A stretch of DNA of 64,000 nucleotides from Klenkia taihuensis. GTDB lineage: Bacteria > Actinomycetota > Actinomycetes > Mycobacteriales > Geodermatophilaceae. The stretch spans positions 434,001 to 498,000 of the forward strand of contig NZ_FOMD01000002.1 in assembly GCF_900112525.1 (NCBI RefSeq), read 5' to 3'. Made by a program: the position numbers and the translations under genes. Numbering within the stretch: the stretch's first letter is position 1; each line of letters starts with the position of its first letter. Below are positions 44,183 through 51,820 of the stretch, in pieces. The notes under the pieces were generated by a model that did not search any database, was not told the DNA's origin, and saw only the letters and a list, made by a program, of their open reading frames with translations.

Positions 44183-44188
44183 TAGCGT
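44183..44188 (+). promoter_or_regulatory. candidate -10 box, leaderless start of the VOC gene
   Basis: TAGCGT ends 6 bases before the ATG at 44195, the spacing of leaderless actinobacterial messages. There is no ribosome-binding site before the ATG. Confidence 0.35.
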
Positions 44189-44194
44189 GCCGCC

Positions 44195-44620
44195 ATGGCG
44201 CACACCTTCCAGGTCACCGTCGACTGCACCGACCCGCACCCGCTCGCCGACTGGTGGGCCGAGGCCCTGGGCTGGCGGCGCGAGCCCAGTGACGAGGCGT
44301 TCATCCGCCGGATGGTCGCCGAGGGCCACGCGAGCGGGTCCGACACCACCACCCACCGCGGCGAGCTGGTCTGGGCCGAGGGCGCGGCGATCGTGCACCC
44401 CGACGGCACGATGCCGCGGATGCTCTTCCAGCGGGTGCCCGAGGCCAAGACGGTGAAGAACCGGGTGCACCTCGACCTCCGGGTGGCCCCGGCCGACGTC
44501 GAGGCCGAGGTCGCCCGGCTGGTCGCCGCCGGCGCGACGGAACTGCACCGGGCCAGCCAGGGGCCGCACCGGTGGGTGACGCTCGCCGACCCGGAGGGCA
44601 ACGAGCTCTGCGTCAGCTGA
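44195..44620 (+). CDS. VOC/glyoxalase-like domain protein
   Basis: 141 residues, a two-module vicinal-oxygen-chelate fold. FQVTVDCTDPHPLADWWAEA opens the first module, and NRVHLDLRVAPADVEAEVAR and WVTLADPEGNELCV form the second. Members include glyoxalases, dioxygenases and resistance proteins; the function here is unknown. A possible leaderless promoter precedes it. Its last 8 bases overlap the convergent 73-residue protein gene. Confidence 0.85.
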   Translation: MAHTFQVTVDCTDPHPLADWWAEALGWRREPSDEAFIRRMVAEGHASGSDTTTHRGELVWAEGAAIVHPDGTMPRMLFQRVPEAKTVKNRVHLDLRVAPADVEAEVARLVAAGATELHRASQGPHRWVTLADPEGNELCVS

Positions 44621-44834
44621 CCGGGTCGTCCCGGCCGAACTCCAGGGCCACCCGGCGCGCGGCCACGGCCTGCTCGTTGCGGGCGCGGGCGCGCTGCCGC
44701 TTGCGCACGTGCTCGGGCGTGCGGTCCCGGGCGTCCTCCACCAGCTGGTAGGAGGCCAGGGCGCTGGCGCGGACCCTCGAGGTCCCGAACAGGCCGTTGG
44801 TGGTCGCCGGTCGGACCGGCTCCGCACTGGTCAT
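44613..44834 (-). CDS. hypothetical 73-residue basic protein
   Basis: I do not recognise it. The C-terminal half is helical and very basic (EHVRKRQRARARNEQAVAAR), the N-terminal half is plain. The ATG has GGGAGGTG seven bases upstream, a strong ribosome site. A possible promoter is TTGCAA (44898-44903, minus strand) with TGGAAT 17 bases on. It is divergent from the PemK-like gene 171 bases away, so I considered it as an unusual antitoxin candidate, without direct support. Confidence 0.6.
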   Translation of the reverse strand: MTSAEPVRPATTNGLFGTSRVRASALASYQLVEDARDRTPEHVRKRQRARARNEQAVAARRVALEFGRDDPVS

Positions 44835-45005
44835 GTGGCACCTCCCCGTGCGGGCGCTCGCCGCGCCCGGACCCATTCCATGACCCGAACGGCCGAATTG
44901 CAACCGTGTCATCACCCATGGTCGTCCCACCGGGTGACAGCCGCAACGCAGGTCACGGGCGAGGCGGCGTGTCGGCACGGCGCGCCGGAGCTCTACGGTG
45001 GCCCC

Positions 45006-45572
45006 GTGGCGAGCGGCTGGAAGTCCCTGCTGTCCCAGGTGGTGTCGACCGTGGTGCGGGAGGCCACCCGGACGGCGTCCCGACCCGCGCGCCGACGCCC
45101 CGCGGCGGCCGAGACCACCCCCCGGCGGTCGCCGCTGCCGCCCTCGCCGGCACCCGCCCGCCGGTCCGCGGCCGGCGAGTTCACCGGCCGCGGCGAGATC
45201 TCCTACGCCCCCCGCGACGACGGCCGCCCCGACCCGGGCGAGGTCGTCTGGGCCTGGGTGCCCTTCGAGGAGGGCGACGGACGCGGCAAGGACCGGCCGG
45301 TGCTGGTGGTCGGCCGGCACGGCGACGACCTGCTCGGGCTGATGCTCACCAGCAAGGACCACGACCGGGACGCCGCCGACGAGGCGCGCCACGGCCGGGT
45401 CTGGGTGGACATCGGCAGCGGCGACTGGGACCGGCAGGGCCGGCCCAGCGAGGTCCGCGTCGACCGCGTGCTGCTCATGGGCACCGACGACATCCGCCGC
45501 GAGGGCGCCGTCCTCGACCGGCGCCGGTTCGACCGGGTCGCCACCGAGGCCCACCGCGTCCTGGGCTGGTGA
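45006..45572 (+). CDS. PemK/MazF-family toxin-like protein with N-terminal extension
   Basis: 188 residues. The C-terminal ~120 residues match PemK/MazF: PGEVVWAWVPFEEGDGRGKD, then RPVLVVGR, a central LGLMLTSKDHD and VRVDRVLLM. MazF toxins cut RNA. The first ~65 residues are basic and Pro-rich (amphipathic helix, then RRRPAAAETTPRR) and unlike the classical ~110-residue toxin. No classical antitoxin gene is adjacent. It may be a solitary, non-toxic member, as is frequent in actinobacteria. Confidence 0.78.
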   Translation: MASGWKSLLSQVVSTVVREATRTASRPARRRPAAAETTPRRSPLPPSPAPARRSAAGEFTGRGEISYAPRDDGRPDPGEVVWAWVPFEEGDGRGKDRPVLVVGRHGDDLLGLMLTSKDHDRDAADEARHGRVWVDIGSGDWDRQGRPSEVRVDRVLLMGTDDIRREGAVLDRRRFDRVATEAHRVLGW

Positions 45573-45576
45573 GGCC

Positions 45577-46296
45577 TCAGGCCGCGGTGCGCCGCCGCAC
45601 CGCCGCCTGACGCCGACCCTCCCGCCGGTACCAGCCGGCGAGCACGACGACCGCGAGCGCGGCGTCGACCAGGTGACCCCCGGTGGCCAGCAGCTCCGCG
45701 CCGGCCCGGGCGGACCCGCTGTCGGCCCGCGCCCAGGCGAGGCGGGCGACCAGGTCGTGCCCGGCGCCGGTGGCCACCACCACCGCCAGCCGCGCCGGCA
45801 CGGACAGGTCGCGGCGCACCGGGTCGACCCCGGTGACGACCGCGGCCAGCAGGAACCCGGTGGCCACCATGTGCGCGTGCCACACCGCGTGCCAGGCGTG
45901 CGGCAGCGGCACCAGCCACGCCACCGCGGTCCCGACCACCGCCAGCACGGCGACCACCGGCGCCCGCACGAGCAGCCGGACCGGCACCGAGTGCAGTCCG
46001 CGCACCAGCCTGCGGCGCGGCGACCGGGGCAGTGCGCGCAGCGCCACGGTGAGCGGCGCACCCAGGGCGAGGAGCAGCGGCCCGGCCATCGTGGCCAGCA
46101 GGTGCCCGGTGACCGCGGCCGGGGTGGGCGCCCCGTGGCCGGCCCACGCCGGTGCCGACCCGGCGACCACCAGGGCCACCCCGAGCACCGTGGCCAGCAC
46201 CCGCCCCGGGGTGGGCGGCACCCCGCGCCGGGCCAGTCGCAGGACGCCGGCGAGGTACCCGGCCGCCAGCAGCACCGCAGCGGCGGCGGTGATCAC
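45577..46296 (-). CDS. cytochrome c oxidase assembly protein, CtaG/caa3 family
   Basis: 239 residues with about six or seven membrane spans. HAWHAVWHAHMVATGFLLAA and GHLLATMAGPLLLALGAPLT carry the His-rich signatures of the Caa3_CtaG family, which helps insert copper into terminal oxidases. It may be a shorter paralogue of CtaG. The ATG overlaps the DUF2243 stop by ATGA; both are membrane proteins probably made together. No oxidase genes are nearby. Confidence 0.88.
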   Translation of the reverse strand: MITAAAAVLLAAGYLAGVLRLARRGVPPTPGRVLATVLGVALVVAGSAPAWAGHGAPTPAAVTGHLLATMAGPLLLALGAPLTVALRALPRSPRRRLVRGLHSVPVRLLVRAPVVAVLAVVGTAVAWLVPLPHAWHAVWHAHMVATGFLLAAVVTGVDPVRRDLSVPARLAVVVATGAGHDLVARLAWARADSGSARAGAELLATGGHLVDAALAVVVLAGWYRREGRRQAAVRRRTAA

Positions 46297-46736
46297 CGGC
46301 GCAGCAGGAGCAGGGCGCCGACCACCGCAAGCAGCGCGCCGAGCCCGTTCCAGACCAGGTCGTAGGCCAGCAGGTCGACGTCGTAGCGGATCTGGTGCAG
46401 GCCCAGCAGCTTGTGCTGCACCAGCCCGTCGTAGACCTGGAACACCCCGCCGCCCAGCAGCACCCCCGCCCAGGCCCGCCGCGGCACGCCGTCCCCCCGC
46501 CGGCGCAGGTCGGCGAGCAGGAAGACCCCGGCCACCAGCGCGACGGTCCCGAAGGCGTGGAAGACCCCGTCGGAGACCAGCCCCGCCGACGACGTCCCCC
46601 GGTCGTAGAAGTGGTGCCAGTGCAGCAGCTGGTGGAACACCACCTCGTCGACGGTGGCGGTCAGGCCGGTGCCGACCAGCAGACCGGCGCCGAGTGACCG
46701 GCCGGCGGCGGGTGCGGTGCGCGGTTCCGACGTCAC
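46293..46736 (-). CDS. DUF2243 family membrane protein
   Basis: 147 residues with four spans. LVGTGLTATVDEVVFHQLLH, then WHHFYD, and GGVFQVYDGLVQHKLLGLHQ carry the family's conserved His residues and suggest metal or haem contact. The function is unknown; DUF2243 is often next to CtaG-family genes, as here. GTG at 46736 has CGGGAG eight bases upstream; an in-frame GTG at 46760 would add eight residues. Confidence 0.85.
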   Translation of the reverse strand: MTSEPRTAPAAGRSLGAGLLVGTGLTATVDEVVFHQLLHWHHFYDRGTSSAGLVSDGVFHAFGTVALVAGVFLLADLRRRGDGVPRRAWAGVLLGGGVFQVYDGLVQHKLLGLHQIRYDVDLLAYDLVWNGLGALLAVVGALLLLRR

Positions 46737-46836
46737 GGGGCGACTCCCGGGGTCGGCCACGGACCTGGACCGGGGCTCGACCGGTCGGTGGCCGCCCGGG
46801 CCTACCCGGGCACGGCCCGGGCCCACACCCCGGGGC

Positions 46837-47880
46837 TCAGCCGGCGCGGCGCAGCCAGCGCGACAGCAGCGGCGCGGTGAGCAGCATGACGAACAGCCGC
46901 AGCACCTGGACGGCGAGGACCACCGTGGCGTCGGCACCGCTGCCGGTGGCGGTGGCGAGCACCGCGTAGAGCCCGCCCGGGGTGGTGGCCAGGTAGGCGG
47001 TGAGCGGGCTGACGTCGGCGGTGGCCGAGAGCACCAGGCCCAGGCCCGCCGAGGCGACGACCAGCGCGACGATGAGCAGCAGGGCCAGCGGCAGGGCCCG
47101 GCCGACCACCCGCAGGCTGTCCCGGGTGAAGGAGAGCCCCACCTGCAGGCCGATGACCAGGAACGCCGCGGCCTCCAGCAGGGCCGGCACCGAGGCCCCG
47201 CGCGACAGCCCGGTGAGGTCCAGGGTGGCCGCGACGAGCATGGGGCCGAGCAGCGCGGCCACCGGGAGCCGGGCCAGACGCGCCAACGGGTAGCCCACCG
47301 CGGCGCTGACCAGGGTGAACAGCAGCCCGGCCCACAGCCCCGGCCCGGTGTCGGCCGGGGCCGTCCCGCCGCCGGAGGCGCCGAACGCGACGGCGGCGAC
47401 CACCGGCATCGTGACCACGATCAGCAGGACCCGCAGGTACTGCAGGACGGCGACCATCCGGGCATCGGCGCCCAGTTCGCGCGCCATCACCGTGATCCCG
47501 GAGGCGCCGCCGGCGATCATCGCGAAGGCCCCGGTCACCCGGCTGACCCCGGGCTGCAGGGCCATCAGCCGGCCGGCGAGGACGCTGAGCAGCAGCGTCC
47601 CGACCGTCACCGCGACCACCGGCAGCCAGTCGGCGGCGATGGTCTCCAGGGTCGACAGCGACACCAGCGCGCCGATCGACACCCCGACCACGGCCTGGGC
47701 GCCGGTCATCGCCTGCTTGGGCGCCCCGAGCGGGCGGGCCACCAGCAGCGCCCGGCCCAGCCCGGCGACGAGCCCGGCGAACAGCGTGGCCGAGGGAACC
47801 GACAGCAGCTCCAGCCCCACCGACAGGAGGACGGCGACGGCCAGCACCGCCAGCCAGTCGAGGAGCAGCCGCCGGTTCAT
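46837..47880 (-). CDS. AbrB family membrane transporter (AmoA-regulator-like permease)
   Basis: 347 residues with about ten to eleven spans in two halves. GVSIGALVSLSTLETIAADW, GAFAMIAGGASGITVMAREL and PLTAYLATTPGGLYAVLATA are typical of the AbrB/YjeH-like permease family (Pfam AbrB, once called ammonia monooxygenase regulators). The substrate is unknown. It is divergent from the DUF1990 gene, 52 bases apart, with a 13-base palindrome between. Confidence 0.85.
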   Translation of the reverse strand: MNRRLLLDWLAVLAVAVLLSVGLELLSVPSATLFAGLVAGLGRALLVARPLGAPKQAMTGAQAVVGVSIGALVSLSTLETIAADWLPVVAVTVGTLLLSVLAGRLMALQPGVSRVTGAFAMIAGGASGITVMARELGADARMVAVLQYLRVLLIVVTMPVVAAVAFGASGGGTAPADTGPGLWAGLLFTLVSAAVGYPLARLARLPVAALLGPMLVAATLDLTGLSRGASVPALLEAAAFLVIGLQVGLSFTRDSLRVVGRALPLALLLIVALVVASAGLGLVLSATADVSPLTAYLATTPGGLYAVLATATGSGADATVVLAVQVLRLFVMLLTAPLLSRWLRRAG

Positions 47881-47932
47881 CGGGGCCCACTCTGCTCCTG
47901 GGTCCCAGGTCACGTCGGTGCACGATGGCGAC

Positions 47933-48469
47933 GTGGCCACCCCGTCCCTCCCGCCGGGCACGACCCGGCCCGCCGACGCCGACTGGTCCGCCGCGCTCCC
48001 GGGCTGGCGGGTGCACGCCGAGACCGTGCCGATCGGCCGGGGGCCGGACGCGTGGGTGCGGGCCGGGGCCGTGCTGGAGTGGGCGGTGAAGACCCGCAGC
48101 GGCTTCGCCGTCCGTCCGCCCGGCCGGGTCCGCGAGGGCGCGGACCTCGAGCTGGTCGCGGCGGTCGGCCCGCTGCGGATCACCGAACCGGTGCGCGTCG
48201 TGGCCGTCGTCGACACCGCCGACCGGCGGGGCTTCGCCTACGCGACCCGGCCGGGCCACCCCGTCAGCGGCGAGGAGGCCTTCGTCGTCCACCGGGACCC
48301 CGACGGCGCGGTGTGGCTGACGCTGAGGTCGCTGACCCGGCCCGGCAGCGGGGTGTGGCGCCCGTTGTTCCCGGGGCTGCTGGTGGCCCAGCGGCTCTAC
48401 CGGCACCGCTACCGGCGGGCGCTGGTCACAGACCCGCGATCCGGCGGAGCTCGGCGACGTGGGCGGTGA
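47933..48469 (+). CDS. DUF1990 family protein
   Basis: 178 residues. AVLEWAVKTRSGFAVRPPGR and RRGFAYATRPGHPVSGEEAF, followed by LTLRSLTRPGSGVWR, match DUF1990. The function is unknown; members are small soluble proteins. GTG start. The C-terminal tail (DPRSGGARRRGR) extends into the end of the convergent HTH gene by 44 bases, so the tail may be poorly conserved. Confidence 0.85.
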   Translation: MATPSLPPGTTRPADADWSAALPGWRVHAETVPIGRGPDAWVRAGAVLEWAVKTRSGFAVRPPGRVREGADLELVAAVGPLRITEPVRVVAVVDTADRRGFAYATRPGHPVSGEEAFVVHRDPDGAVWLTLRSLTRPGSGVWRPLFPGLLVAQRLYRHRYRRALVTDPRSGGARRRGR

Positions 48470-48719
48470 ACGCCGCGCGGCCGGCCCGGGTCAGCGACAG
48501 CGACGTGCGCTGCCGCGAGGCGACGGTGGCCTTGCTGACGCGTACGTAGCCGGCGTCCTCCAGCTGCTTGACGTGCTTGGACAGCACCGAGTCGCTGACC
48601 CCGACGGTGTCGCGGACGGCGGCGAAGTCCATCGTGTCGACCGCGGCGAGCAGGCCGCAGACCTGCAGCCGGGGCGGGGCGTGGACGACCTGGTCGAACC
48701 TGGGCTCGACGGTGGTCAC
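48426..48719 (-). CDS. small winged-helix regulator (ArsR/MarR-like, HTH_34 type)
   Basis: 97 residues, a single winged helix. RLQVCGLLAAVDTMDFAAVR is followed by the recognition region GVSDSVLSKHVKQLEDAGYV and the wing RQRTSLSLTRAGRAAFTAHV. It is the last gene of an operon with two paralogous membrane proteins and probably represses that operon through the GACTTTCC/GGAAAGTC sites at 49581-49617 (inference). GTG start overlaps the membrane gene's stop by GTGA. Confidence 0.88.
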   Translation of the reverse strand: MTTVEPRFDQVVHAPPRLQVCGLLAAVDTMDFAAVRDTVGVSDSVLSKHVKQLEDAGYVRVSKATVASRQRTSLSLTRAGRAAFTAHVAELRRIAGL

Positions 48720-49141
48720 ACGCCCTCCCGCAGCTCCCGCTGCCAGGCCCTGGTCCACCGGTCGCACAGGACGGCGACCGCCACCCCGAGCACCGCGCCG
48801 GCCACCAGGAACGCCGCCGGCCGGTCGACCACGTAGGCCGGCACCAGCACGACCACCACGAACACCGCCCACCCGGCGAGCTGCCGGGGCGGCGTGGTCG
48901 CCCAGACCCCGGTGGAGCGGCGGTAGCCCCGCACGAGCAGGGCCAGGCCGACGGCGAACACCAGCAGCGCAACGCCGCTCACCCACGAGGAGTCCGCCGC
49001 GTTCGAAGCGATGAAGCAGAACAGCAGCAGCCCGAGCGCGGGGCCGAACCAGCGGGGCGGGGCGACCCGGTCGGCCAGCGCGGCCCGGTCGGCGGACAGC
49101 GCGGCGAGGTCGGCGGCGGCCCGCTCGCGGTCGGCGGTCAC
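48716..49141 (-). CDS. hypothetical membrane protein, tandem paralogue 2
   Basis: 141 residues. A charged helical N-terminus (DLAALSADRAALADRVAPP) is followed by four spans in two pairs and a basic end RWTRAWQRELREG. It is a paralogue of the gene just upstream, sharing the ADRAALADRV, WYDPALG/WFGPALG and RW-T-Q-R-L-R patterns. The function is unknown; such proteins sit with small winged-helix regulators in many actinobacteria and may sense a membrane signal. GTG start overlaps the upstream stop. Confidence 0.8.
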   Translation of the reverse strand: MTADRERAAADLAALSADRAALADRVAPPRWFGPALGLLLFCFIASNAADSSWVSGVALLVFAVGLALLVRGYRRSTGVWATTPPRQLAGWAVFVVVVLVPAYVVDRPAAFLVAGAVLGVAVAVLCDRWTRAWQRELREGV

Positions 49142-49590
49142 CGCCCGCTCCGCAGGTCGCGCTGGTAGGCCGTCGTCCACCGGGAGCTGAGCACCGCGGC
49201 CCCGGCGCCGAGCAGGGCGCCGGCCCCGACCATCGCGTACCGGACGTCGAGCACCAGCTCGGCGACCAGGCCCACGACCAGCACGACGGCGCAGGCCAGC
49301 GCCCAGGCGCGGACCAGCGGCTTGGTCGACGGGCTGCCGTGGAAGCCGCTCACCCAGAGCCCGGTGTGCCGGCGGTAGGCGGCCACCAGCAGGCCGACGC
49401 CGATCGCGAACACCGGCGCCGCGGCGAGGGTGGCCCAGGGGAAGGCGAAGGAGTAGCTGGCGAAGAAGCCGGCGACCAGCACGCCCAGCGCGGGGTCGTA
49501 CCAGCCGGGCTGCCGGACGCGGTCGGCGAGCGCCGCACGGTCGGTGTCCAGCGCGGCCAGCGAGGCCGCGACGTCGTCTCGACTTTCCAT
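49138..49590 (-). CDS. hypothetical membrane protein, tandem paralogue 1
   Basis: 150 residues. DVAASLAALDTDRAALADRV leads into four predicted spans (GVLVAGFFASYSFAFPW; LAAAPVFAIGVGLLVAAY; ALACAVVLVVGLVAELVL; AMVGAGALLGAGAAVL) and the end RWTTAYQRDLRSG. It is the first gene of the operon with its paralogue and the HTH regulator. The ATG lies inside an operator-like palindrome, so binding there would block both promoter and start codon. Confidence 0.82.
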   Translation of the reverse strand: MESRDDVAASLAALDTDRAALADRVRQPGWYDPALGVLVAGFFASYSFAFPWATLAAAPVFAIGVGLLVAAYRRHTGLWVSGFHGSPSTKPLVRAWALACAVVLVVGLVAELVLDVRYAMVGAGALLGAGAAVLSSRWTTAYQRDLRSGR

Positions 49591-49617
49591 GTCGGAAAGT
49601 CTGCGGGACGACTTTCC
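49581..49617. promoter_or_regulatory. three operator half-sites over the start of the membrane-protein operon
   Basis: GACTTTCC (49581-49588), GGAAAGTC (49594-49601) and GACTTTCC (49610-49617) alternate in direction, giving two overlapping palindromes. The first spans the ATG of the 49138-49590 gene and the second covers its promoter. The winged-helix protein at the operon's end is the likely binder. Confidence 0.6.
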
Positions 49618-49627
49618 GATCCGTCAA
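49599..49627 (-). promoter_or_regulatory. candidate promoter of the membrane-protein/HTH operon
   Basis: On the minus strand TTGACG (49622-49627) is a good -35 box, with CAGACT (49599-49604) as a weak -10 box 17 bases on. The operator half-site at 49610-49617 lies between the two. Confidence 0.4.
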
Positions 49628-49639
49628 GTCGCGGGCGTG

Positions 49640-49780
49640 GTGAGATGGTCCCGAACTGCGACGGCAGTGCAGGAAGCCGGTGCGACTCCGGCGCGGTCCC
49701 GCCACTGTCAGCCCCCCGGGGCGAGCCAGGAACTGCCGCCGTCGCCACCTGCCACCTCCGGGCGCGGACACCCGGGGAGA
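49640..49780 (+). ncRNA. cobalamin riboswitch upstream of the chelatase-cobOB operon
   Basis: The B12-element core is clear: GGAAGCCGGTGCGACTCC, GCGGTCCCGCCACTGTCAG (B12 box) and GCGAGCCAGGAACTGCC. A last hairpin, CTCCGGG (49756-49762) with CCCGGGGAG (49771-49779), covers the GGGGAGAGG ribosome site of the chelatase gene starting at 49790. This implies translational control by cobalamin. The platform is nearly identical to that of the cobN riboswitch. Confidence 0.93.
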
Positions 49781-49789
49781 GGAACCAGC

Positions 49790-51820
49790 GTGGTCTACCC
49801 CTTCAGCGCCGTGGTCGGCATGGACGACATGCGCCTGGCCCTCCTGCTCAACGCCGTCTCCCCCGCCGTCGGCGGGGTGCTGGTGCGCGGGGAGAAGGGC
49901 ACGGCCAAGTCCACCGCGGTGCGCGCGCTGGCCGCCGTCCTGCCCGCGGTGGACGTCGTCCCCGGCTGCCGGTTCGGCTGCGACCCCGCCGCCCCCGACC
50001 CCGCCTGCCCCGACGGCCCGCACCCGGCCGACGGCCCCGCGGCGCAGCGGCCGGCCCGCCTGGTCGAGCTGCCGGTCGGCGCCTCGGAGGACCGGCTGGT
50101 GGGCTCGCTGGACATCGAGCGGGCGCTCACCGAAGGCGTGAAGAGCTTCGAGCCCGGCCTGCTGGCCGCCGCCCACCGCGGCGTCCTCTACGTCGACGAG
50201 GTCAACCTGCTGCACGACCACCTCGTCGACCTGCTGCTGGACGCCGCCGCGCTGGGCCGGGCCTACGTCGAGCGCGAGGGCGTCTCGGTGCAGCACGCCG
50301 CCCGGTTCCTGCTGGTGGGCACGATGAACCCCGAGGAGGGCGAGCTCCGACCGCAGCTGCTGGACCGCTTCGGGCTCACCGTCGAGGTCGCCGCCCCCCG
50401 CGACGCCGCGCTGCGCGCGGAGGTGGTGCGCCGCCGGTTCGCCGCCGACGCCGACCCCGCCGGCTTCGGGGCCCGCTGGGCTGACGAGGAGCGCGAGCTC
50501 GCCGACCGGATCGCCGCCGCCCGCGCCCTGCTGCCCGGTGTCGTGCTCGGCGACGCAGCACTCGCCCAGGTCACCGCGGTGTGCGCCGCCTTCGGCGTCG
50601 ACGGCCTGCGCGCCGACATCGTCACCGCCCGCGCCGCCATCGCGCACGCCGCGTGGTCCGGCCGCGCGGAGGTCACCGAGGACGACGTCCGGGTGGCCGC
50701 CCGCTTGGCGCTCCCCCACCGCCGCCGGCGCAACCCCTTCGACGCCCCCGGCCTGGACGAGGAGACCCTCGAGCAGGCGCTGGACGACGCCCGCCCCGAC
50801 CCCGAGGACGACCCCACGCCCCCCGAGGGCGGCTCCCGCGGCCCGGCCGACGACGGCGGCGCGGACGACGGCGCCCCGGACGGCCCACCCCGCGACGGCG
50901 CGGGATCCCCTCCCCCGGGGTCCGGGCCGCCGAGCGGTGGAGGGGATCCCCGGCCCCCGTCGGACGAGGCGGACGGCGGGGAGCCCACCGGCGCCGCGCC
51001 CGAGCGGGCCGCCGTCGCCCCCGACCCGGCCTTCCGGGCCCGTCGGCTGGAGGTGCCCGGCATCGGCGCGGGCGTGGCCGGCCGGCGGTCCAAGGCGCGC
51101 AGCGAACGCGGCCGCGTGGTCGGCTCCCGCCGTCCCGAGGGCACGGTGACCCGGCTGCACCTGGTCGACACCGTCGTGGCGGCCGCGCCGCACCAGCGCG
51201 GGCGCGGGCGCACCGGCCCCGGGTTGCGGCTGGAGCGCGACGACCTGCGCCAGGCCGAGCTGGAGGGCCGCGAGGGCAACCTGGTGCTGTTCGTGCTCGA
51301 CGCGTCGGGCTCCATGGGCTCGCGCAGCCGGGTGGCCGCGGTCAAGGGTGCGGTCCTCTCGCTGCTCACCGACGCCTACCAGCGGCGGGACAAGGTGGGC
51401 CTGGTGACCTTCCGCGGCGCCGGGGCCGAGGTGGCGCTGCCGCCGACCTGGTCGGTGGAGGCCGCCGCAGCCCGGCTGACCGACCTGCCCACCGGGGGCC
51501 GGTCGCCGGTCGCCGCCGGGCTGCTGCGGGCGCACGAGGTGCTCCGGGTGGAGCGGGTGCGCGACCCGCGTCGCCGTCCGCTGCTGGTCGTGGTGACCGA
51601 CGGCCGGGCGACCGGTGAGCGCGGCACCGACCACCTCGGCCAGGCGCACCGCGCGGCCGCGCTGCTGCAGGCCGCCGGCACGGCGTCGGTGGTCGTGGAC
51701 TGCGAGACCGGCTTCGTGAAGCTCGGCCTCGCGCAGGTCCTGGGCGCGCACCTGGGCGGGCAGGTGCTCCGCATGGAGGACCTCGGCGCCCTGGTGCAGG
51801 ACGTGAAGGCGGCTGCCTGA
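49790..51820 (+). CDS. fused ChlI/ChlD-type chelatase subunit, putative cobaltochelatase motor
   Basis: 676 residues. An N-terminal AAA+ ATPase (Walker A GEKGTAKSTAV; Walker B VLYVDEVNLL; sensor LLVGTMNPEEGE) is joined by an acidic Pro/Gly-rich linker (about residues 330-415) to a C-terminal von Willebrand A domain with the MIDAS motif DASGSMGSRS. The architecture is that of a BchI-BchD fusion. In B12 context it replaces CobS and CobT of proteobacteria as the motor for CobN. A cobalamin riboswitch precedes it and cobO follows with a TGATG junction, which supports this role. Confidence 0.92.
   Translation: MVYPFSAVVGMDDMRLALLLNAVSPAVGGVLVRGEKGTAKSTAVRALAAVLPAVDVVPGCRFGCDPAAPDPACPDGPHPADGPAAQRPARLVELPVGASEDRLVGSLDIERALTEGVKSFEPGLLAAAHRGVLYVDEVNLLHDHLVDLLLDAAALGRAYVEREGVSVQHAARFLLVGTMNPEEGELRPQLLDRFGLTVEVAAPRDAALRAEVVRRRFAADADPAGFGARWADEERELADRIAAARALLPGVVLGDAALAQVTAVCAAFGVDGLRADIVTARAAIAHAAWSGRAEVTEDDVRVAARLALPHRRRRNPFDAPGLDEETLEQALDDARPDPEDDPTPPEGGSRGPADDGGADDGAPDGPPRDGAGSPPPGSGPPSGGGDPRPPSDEADGGEPTGAAPERAAVAPDPAFRARRLEVPGIGAGVAGRRSKARSERGRVVGSRRPEGTVTRLHLVDTVVAAAPHQRGRGRTGPGLRLERDDLRQAELEGREGNLVLFVLDASGSMGSRSRVAAVKGAVLSLLTDAYQRRDKVGLVTFRGAGAEVALPPTWSVEAAAARLTDLPTGGRSPVAAGLLRAHEVLRVERVRDPRRRPLLVVVTDGRATGERGTDHLGQAHRAAALLQAAGTASVVVDCETGFVKLGLAQVLGAHLGGQVLRMEDLGALVQDVKAAA

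Noticed and set aside
47897-47909. 13-base palindrome CCTGGGTCCCAGG between abrB-type and DUF1990 genes
   Set aside because: Short and GC-rich; could arise by chance, so not listed as an operator.
46654-48549. 631-codon open frame across the AbrB permease region
   Set aside because: Gln/Arg/His-rich low-complexity shadow of the minus-strand membrane protein.
49142-51751. Long minus-strand frame leading into the small membrane protein gene
   Set aside because: It crosses the second riboswitch and lies antisense to the chelatase gene; only its last 141 codons resemble a protein.
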